Assembly (NCBI GenBank): GCA_051747385.1
Contig: JBNJGB010000003.1
Coordinates: 211,405 to 275,404, forward strand
DNA length: 64,000 bases
Source: JBNJGB01 sp051747385
Lineage (GTDB): Bacteria > Myxococcota_A > UBA9042 > PHBI01 > JACKFB01
Direction of reading: 5' to 3'
Shown piece after piece: positions 27,884 to 36,236 of the stretch. The translations under genes and the position numbers were made by a program. The first letter of the stretch is position 1; each line of letters opens with the position of its first letter. A model generated the notes under the pieces. That model saw nothing but the letters and a program-made list of their open reading frames with translations, was not told where the DNA came from and made no database searches.

Positions 27884-28978
27884 ATGGCTCGACCGTGGCT
27901 CGCGGCGATCCCAGCCGCCCTGACCCTGTGCCTCGCGTGGACACCGGCCCGCGCAGCCGACCGCACGAAGGCCTTCCGGGGGCCCGACGAGGCGGTGACG
28001 GACGCGCACCTGTCTCCGGCGCTGGCGGACGACGAGGCGGCCTGGGAGAAGCTGATCTTCGAGGCCTATTTCCCAGGCGGCGTGGAGGTGTACTGGTCCG
28101 CGCGGTTCACCAACCTGGGCCCGGGCGACGGCAAGGCGACGGTGAAGTCCCGCGTGAAGGGCGGCGATCTCGGCGCACAGGAGTCGCAGGAGAAGGCCGA
28201 CGAGGGCGACTACACGGCCTCGGGCCCGCCCCCGCGGATCGAGATCGGCGATCACGCGCTGTCCGGGGGCGTCGAGCGCGTCCACGTCGAGGGCGCGGGG
28301 AAGGGCTACAGCTTCGCCCTGGACTTCGAGCCGACCGTGAAGCCCTGGCGACCGGGGGACGGCCGGGCGAGGTTCCCGCGCGGCGGCTACTACGACGTGA
28401 CCCTGGCGGTCCCGAAGGGGAAGGTGACCGGGACGATCACCGTCGACGGGAAGGCGCAGAAGGTCGAGGGCTACGGCTACGGGATGCACACGCACGGCAC
28501 GCTGTCGCCCCACGAGCAGGCCAAGCGCTGGACGAAGCTGCGCACGCTGGAGGGGGACTCGGTCGTGCACATGGCCGAGTTCGTGACCCCGGACAAGCTG
28601 GGCGCCGAGACCGTCGGCTGGCTCTACATCGCCCACGACGGCCGCGTCGTGGCGGCCACGAGCGACTACGAGCAGGGCTACGGGAAGTTCGGGAAGGACG
28701 CGGAGGGAGGCCCCGGCTACGAGGTGCCCCGGACCCTCGTCCTGCGGACGGAGGACGGCGGGGACAAGGTCGTGCTGGCCATGGAGGGGCGCGGCCGGTA
28801 CGACAGGACCGACGAGCTGGAGCGGATGAGCAAGCTGGAGCGCCTGGTCGTCAAGCGCTTCGCCTGGCCCATCCGCTACGCGTGGAAGGCCCGCTGGCGC
28901 CTGAAGACCGAGGGCGAGCCCCCGGTGGAGGCCGAAGGAGACGAGATGCGCTTCGAGATCACCCACCTGAACCCGTGA
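27884..28978 (+). CDS. Secreted CrtC/AttH-like lipocalin-fold protein
   Basis: 364 aa with a clear signal peptide (MARPWLAAIPAALTLCLAW...ARAAD). The mature part is beta-rich with paired segments (VEVYWSARFTN, YGYGMHTHGT, SVVHMAEFVTPD, TVGWLYIAHDG) resembling the double-lipocalin fold of hydroxyneurosporene hydratase/AttH/Svf1-type proteins, which bind hydrophobic ligands. GGAGGA lies just upstream of the ATG. Its stop overlaps the next gene as GTGA. I infer a periplasmic or surface lipid-binding role; catalytic activity cannot be read from the sequence. Confidence 0.7.
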   Translation: MARPWLAAIPAALTLCLAWTPARAADRTKAFRGPDEAVTDAHLSPALADDEAAWEKLIFEAYFPGGVEVYWSARFTNLGPGDGKATVKSRVKGGDLGAQESQEKADEGDYTASGPPPRIEIGDHALSGGVERVHVEGAGKGYSFALDFEPTVKPWRPGDGRARFPRGGYYDVTLAVPKGKVTGTITVDGKAQKVEGYGYGMHTHGTLSPHEQAKRWTKLRTLEGDSVVHMAEFVTPDKLGAETVGWLYIAHDGRVVAATSDYEQGYGKFGKDAEGGPGYEVPRTLVLRTEDGGDKVVLAMEGRGRYDRTDELERMSKLERLVVKRFAWPIRYAWKARWRLKTEGEPPVEAEGDEMRFEITHLNP

Positions 28979-30117
28979 CCGCCGCCGCCACCGTGTTCGA
29001 GACGATCGGGGCGACGGCGCCCCTGGTGATCCTGCCCGCCGAGGACGGCCCGCGGGTCGTCGGCCTGCCGGCCCGCGAGCGAAACGCCCGGGTGGTGGAG
29101 CGCGTGAAGGCCGAGGAGGGCGGTCGGCAGGATCTGGAGGCGGCCGCGGCGGATCGGCCGACGCTCGTGGTGCCTCCCGACGTCACGTTCACGCCGGCGC
29201 TCGTGGAGGCCTTGCCGACGCCGGACCGGGCCGTGCGCGTGGAGGCCGGGGAGGGTGGCCCCGCGCTCGTGTGGGGGCCTGCCGGGGCGGTGCGCGAGGC
29301 GCTGGACTCCGCCGCCGGGCTTCCGCGGTGGGAGGCCCCTGCCGGCGCCGTCCTTCCGCTGAGCGACGACGAGGCCCGCCGAGCCGCGCGCGACGCGTTG
29401 CTCCGACAGGCGCAGAAGCCGACAGACGGCGTGGTGAGCCGGAACCTCAACCGCCCCGTGAGCCGGTTCTTCAGCCGGATCTTCCTGGGGCTGGGCATGA
29501 ACCCGGATCACGCCAGCGTCGTGAGCCTGACCATCGGCCTCGCGTGCGCATGGTTCGCCGCCCAGGAGGGCTGGTGGACCATGGCCCTCGCGGGGTTGTT
29601 GTTCCAGACGGCCTCGGCGTTCGACGGGGTCGACGGCGAGATGGCCCGCGTGCGCCTCGCGGAGTCGCCGCGCGGCGCCTGGATCGACACGGCCGTGGAC
29701 AACGTCACCTACGTGGCGTGCCTCGTCGGCGTGACCATCGGCTGGATCCGCGAGGACCCCGGCACGTTCGGCCTGGCGCTCGCGGGCGTCGTCCTGGTGG
29801 GCGTGCCCGCGGTGCTCGGGATGCTCGTGCGCTTCGTGCGGCGGTACGGGGAGGGCTCCCTGGTCTTCGTGGACCGCACCGTGGCCCGCGCCGCCGAGGC
29901 GACGGGCCGGCCGAGCCTCCGCCTGGCGCGCCTGTTCTTCCTCGCCCTCCGGCGCGACGTGTTCGCGCTGCTCTTCTTCTTCGTGAGCCTCACGGGGAGC
30001 CGCGCCGCCGTCCCCGCCATGGTGGCCGTGGGCCTGGCCGGCGCCCTGCTGACCTTCGGCTGGCACCGCCGGCGCCTGGTGGACGCTGCTCGGGACCTCG
30101 CGGCGGAGGCCCCGTAG
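28975..30117 (+). CDS. CDP-alcohol phosphatidyltransferase-family enzyme (DIPPS-like) with extra N-terminal domain
   Basis: 380 aa, GTG start overlapping the preceding stop. Residues about 1-150 form a soluble domain (VFETIGATAPLVILP...) that looks like a degenerate nucleotidyltransferase domain, lacking the LAAGxGxRL loop. The C-terminal membrane part has the full CDP-OH motif DGVDGEMAR (D217, D220) followed by G-x3-D-x3-D (GAWIDTAVD), and six hydrophobic segments. In IPCT/DIPPS proteins such a domain joins CDP-inositol to a second alcohol. Here an intact cytidylyltransferase is encoded separately at 23602-24369, so the N-terminal domain may be vestigial. The product is not determinable; an inositol phosphodiester is inferred. 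Confidence 0.8.
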   Translation: MTAAATVFETIGATAPLVILPAEDGPRVVGLPARERNARVVERVKAEEGGRQDLEAAAADRPTLVVPPDVTFTPALVEALPTPDRAVRVEAGEGGPALVWGPAGAVREALDSAAGLPRWEAPAGAVLPLSDDEARRAARDALLRQAQKPTDGVVSRNLNRPVSRFFSRIFLGLGMNPDHASVVSLTIGLACAWFAAQEGWWTMALAGLLFQTASAFDGVDGEMARVRLAESPRGAWIDTAVDNVTYVACLVGVTIGWIREDPGTFGLALAGVVLVGVPAVLGMLVRFVRRYGEGSLVFVDRTVARAAEATGRPSLRLARLFFLALRRDVFALLFFFVSLTGSRAAVPAMVAVGLAGALLTFGWHRRRLVDAARDLAAEAP

Positions 30118-30239
30118 CGACTCACTCCGCCGCGAGGTCCACCGCGCACTTGGAAGGACGGGTTCCGAGCGATGTGCTCGGTCAGCCGTCCGGGCCGAAG
30201 CAGCAGGCTCGCGCGCTGGGTCGTGCAGGTGCCCGAGGC

Positions 30240-31004
30240 TCAGGAGCGCGCCCAGAGGCTGCGCTCCTGCAGGAGGGCCTTCAGGACCGAGGGGCGATCC
30301 GTGATCAGGCCGTCGACGCCCAGGTCCAGCAGCCGGCGCATCTCGTCGGCGTCGTTCACCGTCCACACGTGGACCTGGAGGTCCCGGCGATGGGCTGCGC
30401 GCACGAAGCGGGACGTCACGACGGGGATCCCCTTGTGGCGGACGGGGACCTGCGCGCAGTCGGCCGCGAAACGGCCGGTCGGCAGGCCGAGGGAGCACCC
30501 CACGAGCCGCAGCACCTCCCGCGGGCCCATGGAGGTGCACAGCCGCGGGCCGAGCCGGCGTCGCATCCGGCGGAGGCGGTGGTCGGAGAACGAGCCGACG
30601 CACACCCGGTCGAGGGCGTCGTGGCGCTCGAGGATCGCCGCCAGGGGCTCGACCGCGGCGTCGCTCTTGGGGTCGATGTTGATCCGCGCGTCCGGGAGGG
30701 TGGACAGGAGGTCCTCGAGGCGCGGGATCGGCTCGGTGCCGCCCACGCGAGCGCGCCGCACCTCGGACCAGGGCAGGTCCGCCACGCGGCCCGTCCGATC
30801 GGTGACCCGGTCCAGCACGTCGTCGTGGAAGGCGAGCAGTACGCCGTCGGAGGTGAGGTGGGCGTCCGTCTCCAGGTAGCGGAAGCCGAGGCGGAAGGCC
30901 GCCTCGAAGGCCGCCAGGGTGTTCTCGGGCGCCTCCTCGGCTCCTCCGCGGTGGGCGAAGGCGAGGACGCCGGTGTGGTCCAGGAAGGGATGTCGCGGGG
31001 CCAT
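30240..31004 (-). CDS. Glycerophosphodiester phosphodiesterase
   Basis: 254-aa TIM-barrel GDPD. FAHRGG with His18, EENTLAAF-like APENTLAAF, ETDAHLTSDGVLLAFHDD (metal ligands and the second catalytic His) and the C-terminal VWTVND / GVDGLITDRP are all present. It hydrolyses glycerophosphodiesters to glycerol-3-phosphate and an alcohol. No signal peptide, so probably cytosolic (UgpQ-like). It is convergent with the CDP-alcohol phosphotransferase; the 122-nt spacer shows nothing. It fits local phospholipid turnover. Confidence 0.93.
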   Translation of the reverse strand: MAPRHPFLDHTGVLAFAHRGGAEEAPENTLAAFEAAFRLGFRYLETDAHLTSDGVLLAFHDDVLDRVTDRTGRVADLPWSEVRRARVGGTEPIPRLEDLLSTLPDARINIDPKSDAAVEPLAAILERHDALDRVCVGSFSDHRLRRMRRRLGPRLCTSMGPREVLRLVGCSLGLPTGRFAADCAQVPVRHKGIPVVTSRFVRAAHRRDLQVHVWTVNDADEMRRLLDLGVDGLITDRPSVLKALLQERSLWARS

Positions 31005-31203
31005 CTGTCACCTCGCCCGGGCCGGGGGCGCGTACCCGACCCGAAGCTCGCCTGCTCGCCGGGGGCGCTCCTAACCTGGGAGCGTGGGCCCTCGTTCATC
31101 GGCCGGCGGGCCCGCCCGACCCGTCCCGCGGGTCGTTCCCCCTCAGCATCGAAAGGGTTGCCGTCATGGTGGAGCCTTGGAACGTGAAGGGCCAGGCGGC
31201 GTC

Positions 31204-31338
31204 ATGAACATCTGGTGGATGCTGGCGCTGACGATCTTCGGGCTGGTGGAGAAGGTCGCCCCCGCCCCGGTGTGGACGGGGCGGGTGGCCGGCCTGGCGA
31301 TGATCGGCTGGGGCGTCTTCGCCCTCGCCGGCGCCTGA
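31204..31338 (+). pseudogene. DUF2182-like C-terminal fragment
   Basis: A 44-codon frame, MNIWWMLALTIFGLVEKVAP then a short hydrophobic end. The M-N-x-W-W-M...EKxAP pattern is what I recall at the extreme C-terminus of DUF2182 (predicted metal-binding membrane proteins), which are normally over 200 aa. The ATG overlaps the stop of a 13-codon frame starting at 31166 (MVEPWNVKGQ), perhaps part of the same decayed locus. It ends 8 nt from the convergent radical-SAM gene. It could be a real micro-membrane protein, but a truncated gene is more likely. Confidence 0.4.
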
Positions 31339-31345
31339 GGGCACG

Positions 31346-32320
31346 TCAGCCCACGACCTCCGGTACCGCCTCGGGTCCGCGCTGGGGGCGCCACTGGTCG
31401 AGGGAGGAGGCCCGACGGACGCAGGCGATGGTGCAGCGATCCTCGCAGCCCTTGGGCGCCTCGAAGCCGCGGTGCAGGGCGGCGCGACCGTATGCGAGGA
31501 CGTCGGTCCCGGGGTCGCCGCGCCGCTGGCTGCAGTACGAGACGACGCCGTGCTCGTCCACGTAGAGGTAGCGCCCGCCGGCGCGGCACTTCCAGGGCGC
31601 CTCGCCCGTGCGGATCATGCGCGCCTCCCAGCCCTCTCCGGCGCGGTGGAACACGCTCTTGCGGCTGCGGCGCGTCAGCTCGGCGTACAGGGTCGCCAGC
31701 TCGTCGCCGGCGAGGCCGGGATCGAGCTGGCCCTCCCCGTCGTGCATGAGGCCCACGGTCATGAAGAAGCCCAGACGCTCCACCTCGTCCACCAGCCGGC
31801 GCGTGTCGTCCGGCGGGCACGAGCCCAGGACCGCGTTCACGTTCACCGAAAACCGGGCGTGCTCGGCCAGGAGCTCGAGGCGGGGGCCGATCTTGGACAG
31901 GGACTTCTGGCTGACCTCGTTGGGCTCCAGGTTGTCGATGGAGATCTGCAGCAGCGTGAGCCCGGCGTCGTCCAGCCGCCGGATCCACTTCCGGGTCACC
32001 GGGTAGCCGTTGGTGATGGACGTGCAGACCATCCCGTGGCCCACCGCGCGGGCGACGAGGTCGTCCAGCCGGGGGTGCAGGAGCGGCTCGCCGCCGGTGA
32101 GCGTGAGCACCAGCGTCCCCAGGGACGCCAGGTGGTCGATCCGCTCCGCCAGCACCTCGTAGGGCACGGGCTGCGACACGCTGTCGTACTCGTTGCAGTA
32201 GCCGCAGGCGAGGTTGCAGCGGCGCGTGACCACGACCTGCGCCAGCATGGGTCGGGCCGGGTCGGCCAGGGCGCGGACGCCTCGGCCGAGCGCGACGAGG
32301 GGGCGCGGGGGCAGGAGCAT
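31346..32320 (-). CDS. Radical SAM protein
   Basis: 324 aa. The 4Fe-4S/SAM motif CNLACGYC supplies C35, C39 and C42; TLTGGEPLLHP is the SAM-binding GGE motif. Near the C-terminus CSQRRG and a CEDRCTIAC cluster suggest SPASM-like auxiliary iron-sulfur ligands. The ATG overlaps the stop of the CDP-alcohol phosphotransferase by one base, and a second radical-SAM gene lies just upstream. Substrate unknown; because two such enzymes flank a phospholipid-type synthase, I infer radical chemistry on a lipid, head group or small peptide. Confidence 0.9.
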   Translation of the reverse strand: MLLPPRPLVALGRGVRALADPARPMLAQVVVTRRCNLACGYCNEYDSVSQPVPYEVLAERIDHLASLGTLVLTLTGGEPLLHPRLDDLVARAVGHGMVCTSITNGYPVTRKWIRRLDDAGLTLLQISIDNLEPNEVSQKSLSKIGPRLELLAEHARFSVNVNAVLGSCPPDDTRRLVDEVERLGFFMTVGLMHDGEGQLDPGLAGDELATLYAELTRRSRKSVFHRAGEGWEARMIRTGEAPWKCRAGGRYLYVDEHGVVSYCSQRRGDPGTDVLAYGRAALHRGFEAPKGCEDRCTIACVRRASSLDQWRPQRGPEAVPEVVG

Positions 32321-33279
32321 CAGGCCACCTCCGCGTCGGCGGGGATCACACCCTCGTGGCGCAGCTCGGCGACGGCCCGGGCGGTGGCCCGGCGCTGCCA
32401 CATCAACGCCGCCAGGAACAGCACGTTCATGACGGTGAGCCGGACCCACAGGTACGCGTCGATGCGGTCCGCCATGGCGAACATGGCGAACAGGTAGCTG
32501 TGGGGCGCGAGGGACACGGCGGCCCAGAGCTTCATCGGGCCCAGGTGGTGGCGGCGCCAGATGTGGGCAGTCCGGGCGGTGGTGGGCGGGAGCGTCTCCC
32601 GGATGCGCGCCAGGGGATCGAGCCAGGAGATCAGCTTTTCCTGCTGGCGCATGTAGGGGATCAGGATGAGGCGCACGGCGATGCGGACCGGGAGCGGCTC
32701 GAGGTGGAGATCCCGGGCGCGGTCCTCCACGGCGTCGGCGCACTCGGCCTCGCCGCCGGCTCCGGGGCGGGTCATCCGCATGTAGGACTCCTTGTAGAAG
32801 TCGTACAGGGCCAGGTGGACCAGCGTCATCAGGACGGCGGGGACGGCCACGATCACGTCGGTCGTGGTGCCGGCGTCCGTGAAGGCCAGGTGGTAGATGG
32901 CCGCGAAGACGGTGGCCCCGGCCACGATGGCGTCGGCGGCCCCGTCCACGGCGCGCCCGTACTGGGACTGGATCCCACGCGCCCGTGCCGCGAGGCCGTC
33001 CGCCCCGTCGAGGATCGCGGCGGTCCAGAGGAGGATCCCGCCGGCCATCATGCAGGCGGAGGTCCCGCAGACGAAGCCGACGCCCGCGAGGACGCCCACG
33101 ACCGTGGCCAGCAGGGTGATCTGGTTGGGGGTGATGGAGGTCCGCCAGGTGGCGGCGACGAACGCGTAGGCCAGGGGCCGGTGGAACCAGATGTTGACCG
33201 GATCCTCCACGTCCCGGGACTTGAGGAGGGTTCGGAGCGGGGGGAGGCCGGGGGCGGCCGTGGCGGTGTGCTGTGTCAT
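32320..33279 (-). CDS. CDP-alcohol phosphatidyltransferase-family protein
   Basis: 319-aa membrane protein. The CDP-OH motif is complete: DGADGLAAR (D91, D94), then eight residues, then GRAVDGAAD. A cytosolic N-terminus (residues 1-50) precedes six predicted helices interrupted by a hydrophilic stretch (about 155-235) that contains YKESYMRMTRPG and is longer than usual. It joins the first radical-SAM gene (ATGA) to the second (TGATG), so all three are translationally coupled. Reaction class: CDP-linked donor plus alcohol. Neither substrate can be read from the sequence. Confidence 0.88.
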   Translation of the reverse strand: MTQHTATAAPGLPPLRTLLKSRDVEDPVNIWFHRPLAYAFVAATWRTSITPNQITLLATVVGVLAGVGFVCGTSACMMAGGILLWTAAILDGADGLAARARGIQSQYGRAVDGAADAIVAGATVFAAIYHLAFTDAGTTTDVIVAVPAVLMTLVHLALYDFYKESYMRMTRPGAGGEAECADAVEDRARDLHLEPLPVRIAVRLILIPYMRQQEKLISWLDPLARIRETLPPTTARTAHIWRRHHLGPMKLWAAVSLAPHSYLFAMFAMADRIDAYLWVRLTVMNVLFLAALMWQRRATARAVAELRHEGVIPADAEVA

Positions 33280-34313
33280 GACCGCCCCCCGGCGCCGCCG
33301 GTGGCCAGGGCCGCGCGGAGCCGCCGTGCGCCGCGTCGGCGGAGGCGTCCCATCGCGGCGCGGGCGCCGTGGCGGATCTCGCGGCCGAGGTACGTCGCGG
33401 GATCGCTCACGGCGAGCGACATTTCTGCGGTGCAGTACACGCCGCAGTCCGTCTGGCAGGACTTGGGGTGGTCGTAGGCCCGGAGGGCCTCCGGCGTCAC
33501 GTCCATGATGTCTCTCTCGGTTCGGACCTGGCTGCAGAGCCAGAAGCGCCCCTGAGCGGACACGAAGAAGTACTTGTAGCCCGCGACGCAGGACCAGTCG
33601 AGGCGCTCGCCCGTGAGCATGGCCCGCTGATAGGCGATGACGTTCCAGCTCGAGTGGATGCGGGCGCCGGAGGCCTTGAGCGCCGCTTGCCGCTCCAGGG
33701 CAGCCAGGAGCTCGTCGCGGCGGGCCGGATCGCGCAGCGTCCGGTCGTGGATCAGGTCGTCGTGGATGAGGCGCGCCGCCACGGGCACGTCCCGCTCGAG
33801 GCAGGACTCGAGGACCCGGTCCATCTCGCCCACGGTCTCGCCCGACAGCACGCCGGCCACGTTCAGGCGGACGGGCGAGTCCTCGAACCAGTCCAGTTTG
33901 TGCAGGACGGTCTTGAGGGACTTGCGCGTGAACGGGATGGGCGTCATCCGGTCCACGGAGATCTGGAGGCCGTCCAGGCCGGCGTCGCCCAGGTCCCGCA
34001 GGAGGTCGCGGGTCAGAGGGAACGCGTTGCTCGACATGCTCACCCAGTCGAAGCCCAGGCGCTTGGCCTCCCGGACGATCGGGACGATGTCCGGGTGCAG
34101 CAGGGGCTCTCCGCCCTGGAGGCCGAGCCGGACGACGCCGAGATCGCGGATCTTCCGGAGATAGCGCGTCAGGCGCTCGAGGGGCGGGTGGGGCTGGGAG
34201 TTGTCGTACTCGTTACAGTATTGGCAGTCGAGGTTGCACTGGTCGGTGACGTACAGGTGGGCCGTCCACGGCCTGTCGTCGAACAGGCGCAAGGCGTCCC
34301 GTGCGGACTTCAT
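33276..34313 (-). CDS. Radical SAM protein with C-terminal Cys cluster
   Basis: 345 aa. CNLDCQYC gives C26, C30 and C33; GLQGGEPLLHP is the GGE motif. Its core is clearly paralogous to the other radical-SAM gene (shared CNEYD, GGEPLLHP, GLxxLQIS, RKSL). The C-terminal part holds CSQVRTERDIMDVTPE and CQTDCGVYC, likely SPASM-type auxiliary cluster ligands. GGAGAG lies five bases before the ATG. First gene of the coupled trio, 64 nt after the flippase. Substrate unknown. Confidence 0.9.
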   Translation of the reverse strand: MKSARDALRLFDDRPWTAHLYVTDQCNLDCQYCNEYDNSQPHPPLERLTRYLRKIRDLGVVRLGLQGGEPLLHPDIVPIVREAKRLGFDWVSMSSNAFPLTRDLLRDLGDAGLDGLQISVDRMTPIPFTRKSLKTVLHKLDWFEDSPVRLNVAGVLSGETVGEMDRVLESCLERDVPVAARLIHDDLIHDRTLRDPARRDELLAALERQAALKASGARIHSSWNVIAYQRAMLTGERLDWSCVAGYKYFFVSAQGRFWLCSQVRTERDIMDVTPEALRAYDHPKSCQTDCGVYCTAEMSLAVSDPATYLGREIRHGARAAMGRLRRRGARRLRAALATGGAGGRS

Positions 34314-34377
34314 GGGAGCTCTCCTTCACGGTCCCCTTCCCGTGCGCCGCGCACCATACTCCATCGCCCGACTTTCG

Positions 34378-35916
34378 TCAGCGAAGACCTGGGAGGCGCA
34401 GGAGCAGGCTGCGGGCTCGGCCCACGAGATGGCATTCCTCGGGCTCGGTCGCGCCGAGCAGGAGCAGTGTGGCGTACGCGGCGATCATGGCCGCCAGGAG
34501 CAGGATCTTCCAGGGCAGGGGGACGGGCGCCGCGAAGTGCAGCACGGCGCCGAACGCCGCGAACGTCACGGCTGCGGCGATCAGGGGCCAGGCGAGGTGG
34601 CGTCCGAAGGGGTGCACCCCGGCGTACCAGCGCCCGGCGACGACCCGTGAGCCGCTCAGCACGACGTACGCGACCAGCGTGGCGGCGGCGGCGCCCGGGA
34701 GGCCCAGGCGCGGGATCAGGACGAGGCCCACGCCCACGTTGATCGCGCCTACGAGGAAGGCCAGGGCCGCGTTGAGGCCGGTGTGGCCGGCCATGACCAG
34801 GAGGTTCTCGGAGGCGTGGAGCGCGGCCAGGATCGTGTGGGCGCTGGCGAGCACCAACAGCGCGATCTCGGCCTCCCGCCCCGAGACGTCGAAGATCGCG
34901 AGGGCCTCCGGCGCGAAGAGCGTCAGGGCCAGCAGGGGCAGGAGCGAGCCGGCCAGGAGCCAGCGGGTGGCCAGCCCGTAGTGCCGGGCGAGGCGGCGGC
35001 GATCGCCCACGTGGTGAAGCTCCGCGAGGATCGGGGCGGTGATGGGTTCGAAGGCCTGCCAGACGCGCTTGACGACGCTGATCAGCTCGACGATCAGGCC
35101 GTAGACGCCCACGGCGCCGCCGCTCATGAGGATCCCGAGCAGGAAGAGATCGGTCTTGGACACCAGCACGTTCAGGGCGTCCATGGCCCCCAGGGGAAGG
35201 GAGAAGCGGATCACCGCGCGGCGGCGATCGGGAGCGGGGGCGCGGCCGCGGAAGGCGTCCCTGCCGACGACCCGCCGGACGGCGACGGCGGCGGCCACGG
35301 CGGCGACACCCCAGGCGCCGACCTGGGAGGCCACGAGGGAGAGGGGATCCGCCGGCCGGACCGCGTACAGGAGCACGGCGAAGCCCAGGAGCGCGAAGGG
35401 CTCCACGGCGCCCCGGATCAGGGCGTCGGGGCCCATGCGGCGGCGGGCCCGGACGCCGGCCAGGAGAATCTCGAGCACGACGATGAGGGGCAGGCCGGCC
35501 GCGGCGAGGCGGATCGGATCGACCAGGTGCGGATCGTCGAACACGGTCCGGGCGAGGAAGGGCGCGGCCAGGGCGAGGCCCACGCCGAAGACGAGCGACA
35601 GCGCCAGGCCGAGCAGGACGTGATAGCGCAGCATCCCGCCGGGCTGGTCGCCGCCCCGGGTGGCCTCCCGGACCAGGCTGCGGTCGAGGCCGAAGCGGGC
35701 GACCTTGGTGGTGACCTCGGCGGCGCCCATGGCCAGGAAGTACAGGCCCAGGGCCTCGGCGCCGTAGAAGTGGGCCGCGAAGAGCACGAACAGGGCCCGG
35801 CTCGCCTTCACGAGGGTGCCGAAGGCGTTGACGAGGACCCCGCGAGCGAGGTCGGCGGCGTCCCGGACCTCGGCGTCGTCGCCGGGTCCGCTCCGGGGGT
35901 CGCGCGGCTCCGTCAT
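34378..35916 (-). CDS. Oligosaccharide/lipid flippase (Wzx/MurJ-like, MOP superfamily)
   Basis: 512 aa with about 14 hydrophobic segments. The N-terminus DLARGVLVNAFGTLVKASRALFVLFAAHFYG is typical of polysaccharide-biosynthesis flippases, as is the mid-protein LPLGAMDALNVLVSKTDLFLLG. The chosen ATG gives MTEPRDPRSG; sequence upstream in frame lies in the family-1 repeat. It is followed at 64 nt by the radical-SAM/CDP-alcohol trio, suggesting it moves their product or a glycan across the inner membrane. No glycosyltransferase lies nearby, which weakens a simple O-antigen role. Confidence 0.85.
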   Translation of the reverse strand: MTEPRDPRSGPGDDAEVRDAADLARGVLVNAFGTLVKASRALFVLFAAHFYGAEALGLYFLAMGAAEVTTKVARFGLDRSLVREATRGGDQPGGMLRYHVLLGLALSLVFGVGLALAAPFLARTVFDDPHLVDPIRLAAAGLPLIVVLEILLAGVRARRRMGPDALIRGAVEPFALLGFAVLLYAVRPADPLSLVASQVGAWGVAAVAAAVAVRRVVGRDAFRGRAPAPDRRRAVIRFSLPLGAMDALNVLVSKTDLFLLGILMSGGAVGVYGLIVELISVVKRVWQAFEPITAPILAELHHVGDRRRLARHYGLATRWLLAGSLLPLLALTLFAPEALAIFDVSGREAEIALLVLASAHTILAALHASENLLVMAGHTGLNAALAFLVGAINVGVGLVLIPRLGLPGAAAATLVAYVVLSGSRVVAGRWYAGVHPFGRHLAWPLIAAAVTFAAFGAVLHFAAPVPLPWKILLLAAMIAAYATLLLLGATEPEECHLVGRARSLLLRLPGLR

Positions 35917-36032
35917 CGCGTCGGGTGTGGGCGCGGGGCCGGACTGGGAGCACGCTCTCGCATGCCGGGGACCGTAAGCCGCCGGAAGCGGCGGCGCCAG
36001 TGTTCTGTGGGCGGGCCGGCGGGGCGGGGGGC

Positions 36033-36190
36033 CAGGGCAATCGCAAAGTCGGAGAGGTGTGGGTTGCCCGGCGGCATGCCGCCCGGCGCCGGATTGCACC
36101 CGCTCGGAAACAATATTGCGCGTCCGAGAGCAGGCAAGGGCACGGGCAAGGGCACGGGCAAGGCAGGGCGGTCGACTTTGCGACCGCCCT
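36033..36190 (+). repeat. Dispersed intergenic repeat, family 1, copy 2
   Basis: A 158-nt match to 11751-11888. It shares CAGGGCAATCGCAAA, TGCACCCGCTCGGA, GAGAGCAGGCAAGGG and the terminal hairpin AGGGCGGTCG-ACTTTG-CGACCGCCCT. This copy carries an insertion built of GGGCAA/GGGCAC hexamers just before the hairpin. It fills most of the 320-nt divergent spacer between the flippase and the Mla permease, so it may sit within their control region. Confidence 0.75.
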
Positions 36191-36236
36191 GGCGGGTGGG
36201 GTTGCGGGGAGTGGGGGTGCGCTCTAGCGTCACACT

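Noticed and set aside
27752..28966. A 400-codon N-terminal extension of the RND/MMPL protein
   Set aside because: It runs antisense through the CrtC/AttH-like gene and lacks any family similarity; the TTG with GGAGG at 27751 fits much better.
36133..36166. Short GGGCAA/GGGCAC units as a CRISPR array
   Set aside because: Units are 6 nt without unique spacers; no cas gene is present. No CRISPR array is seen anywhere in the window.
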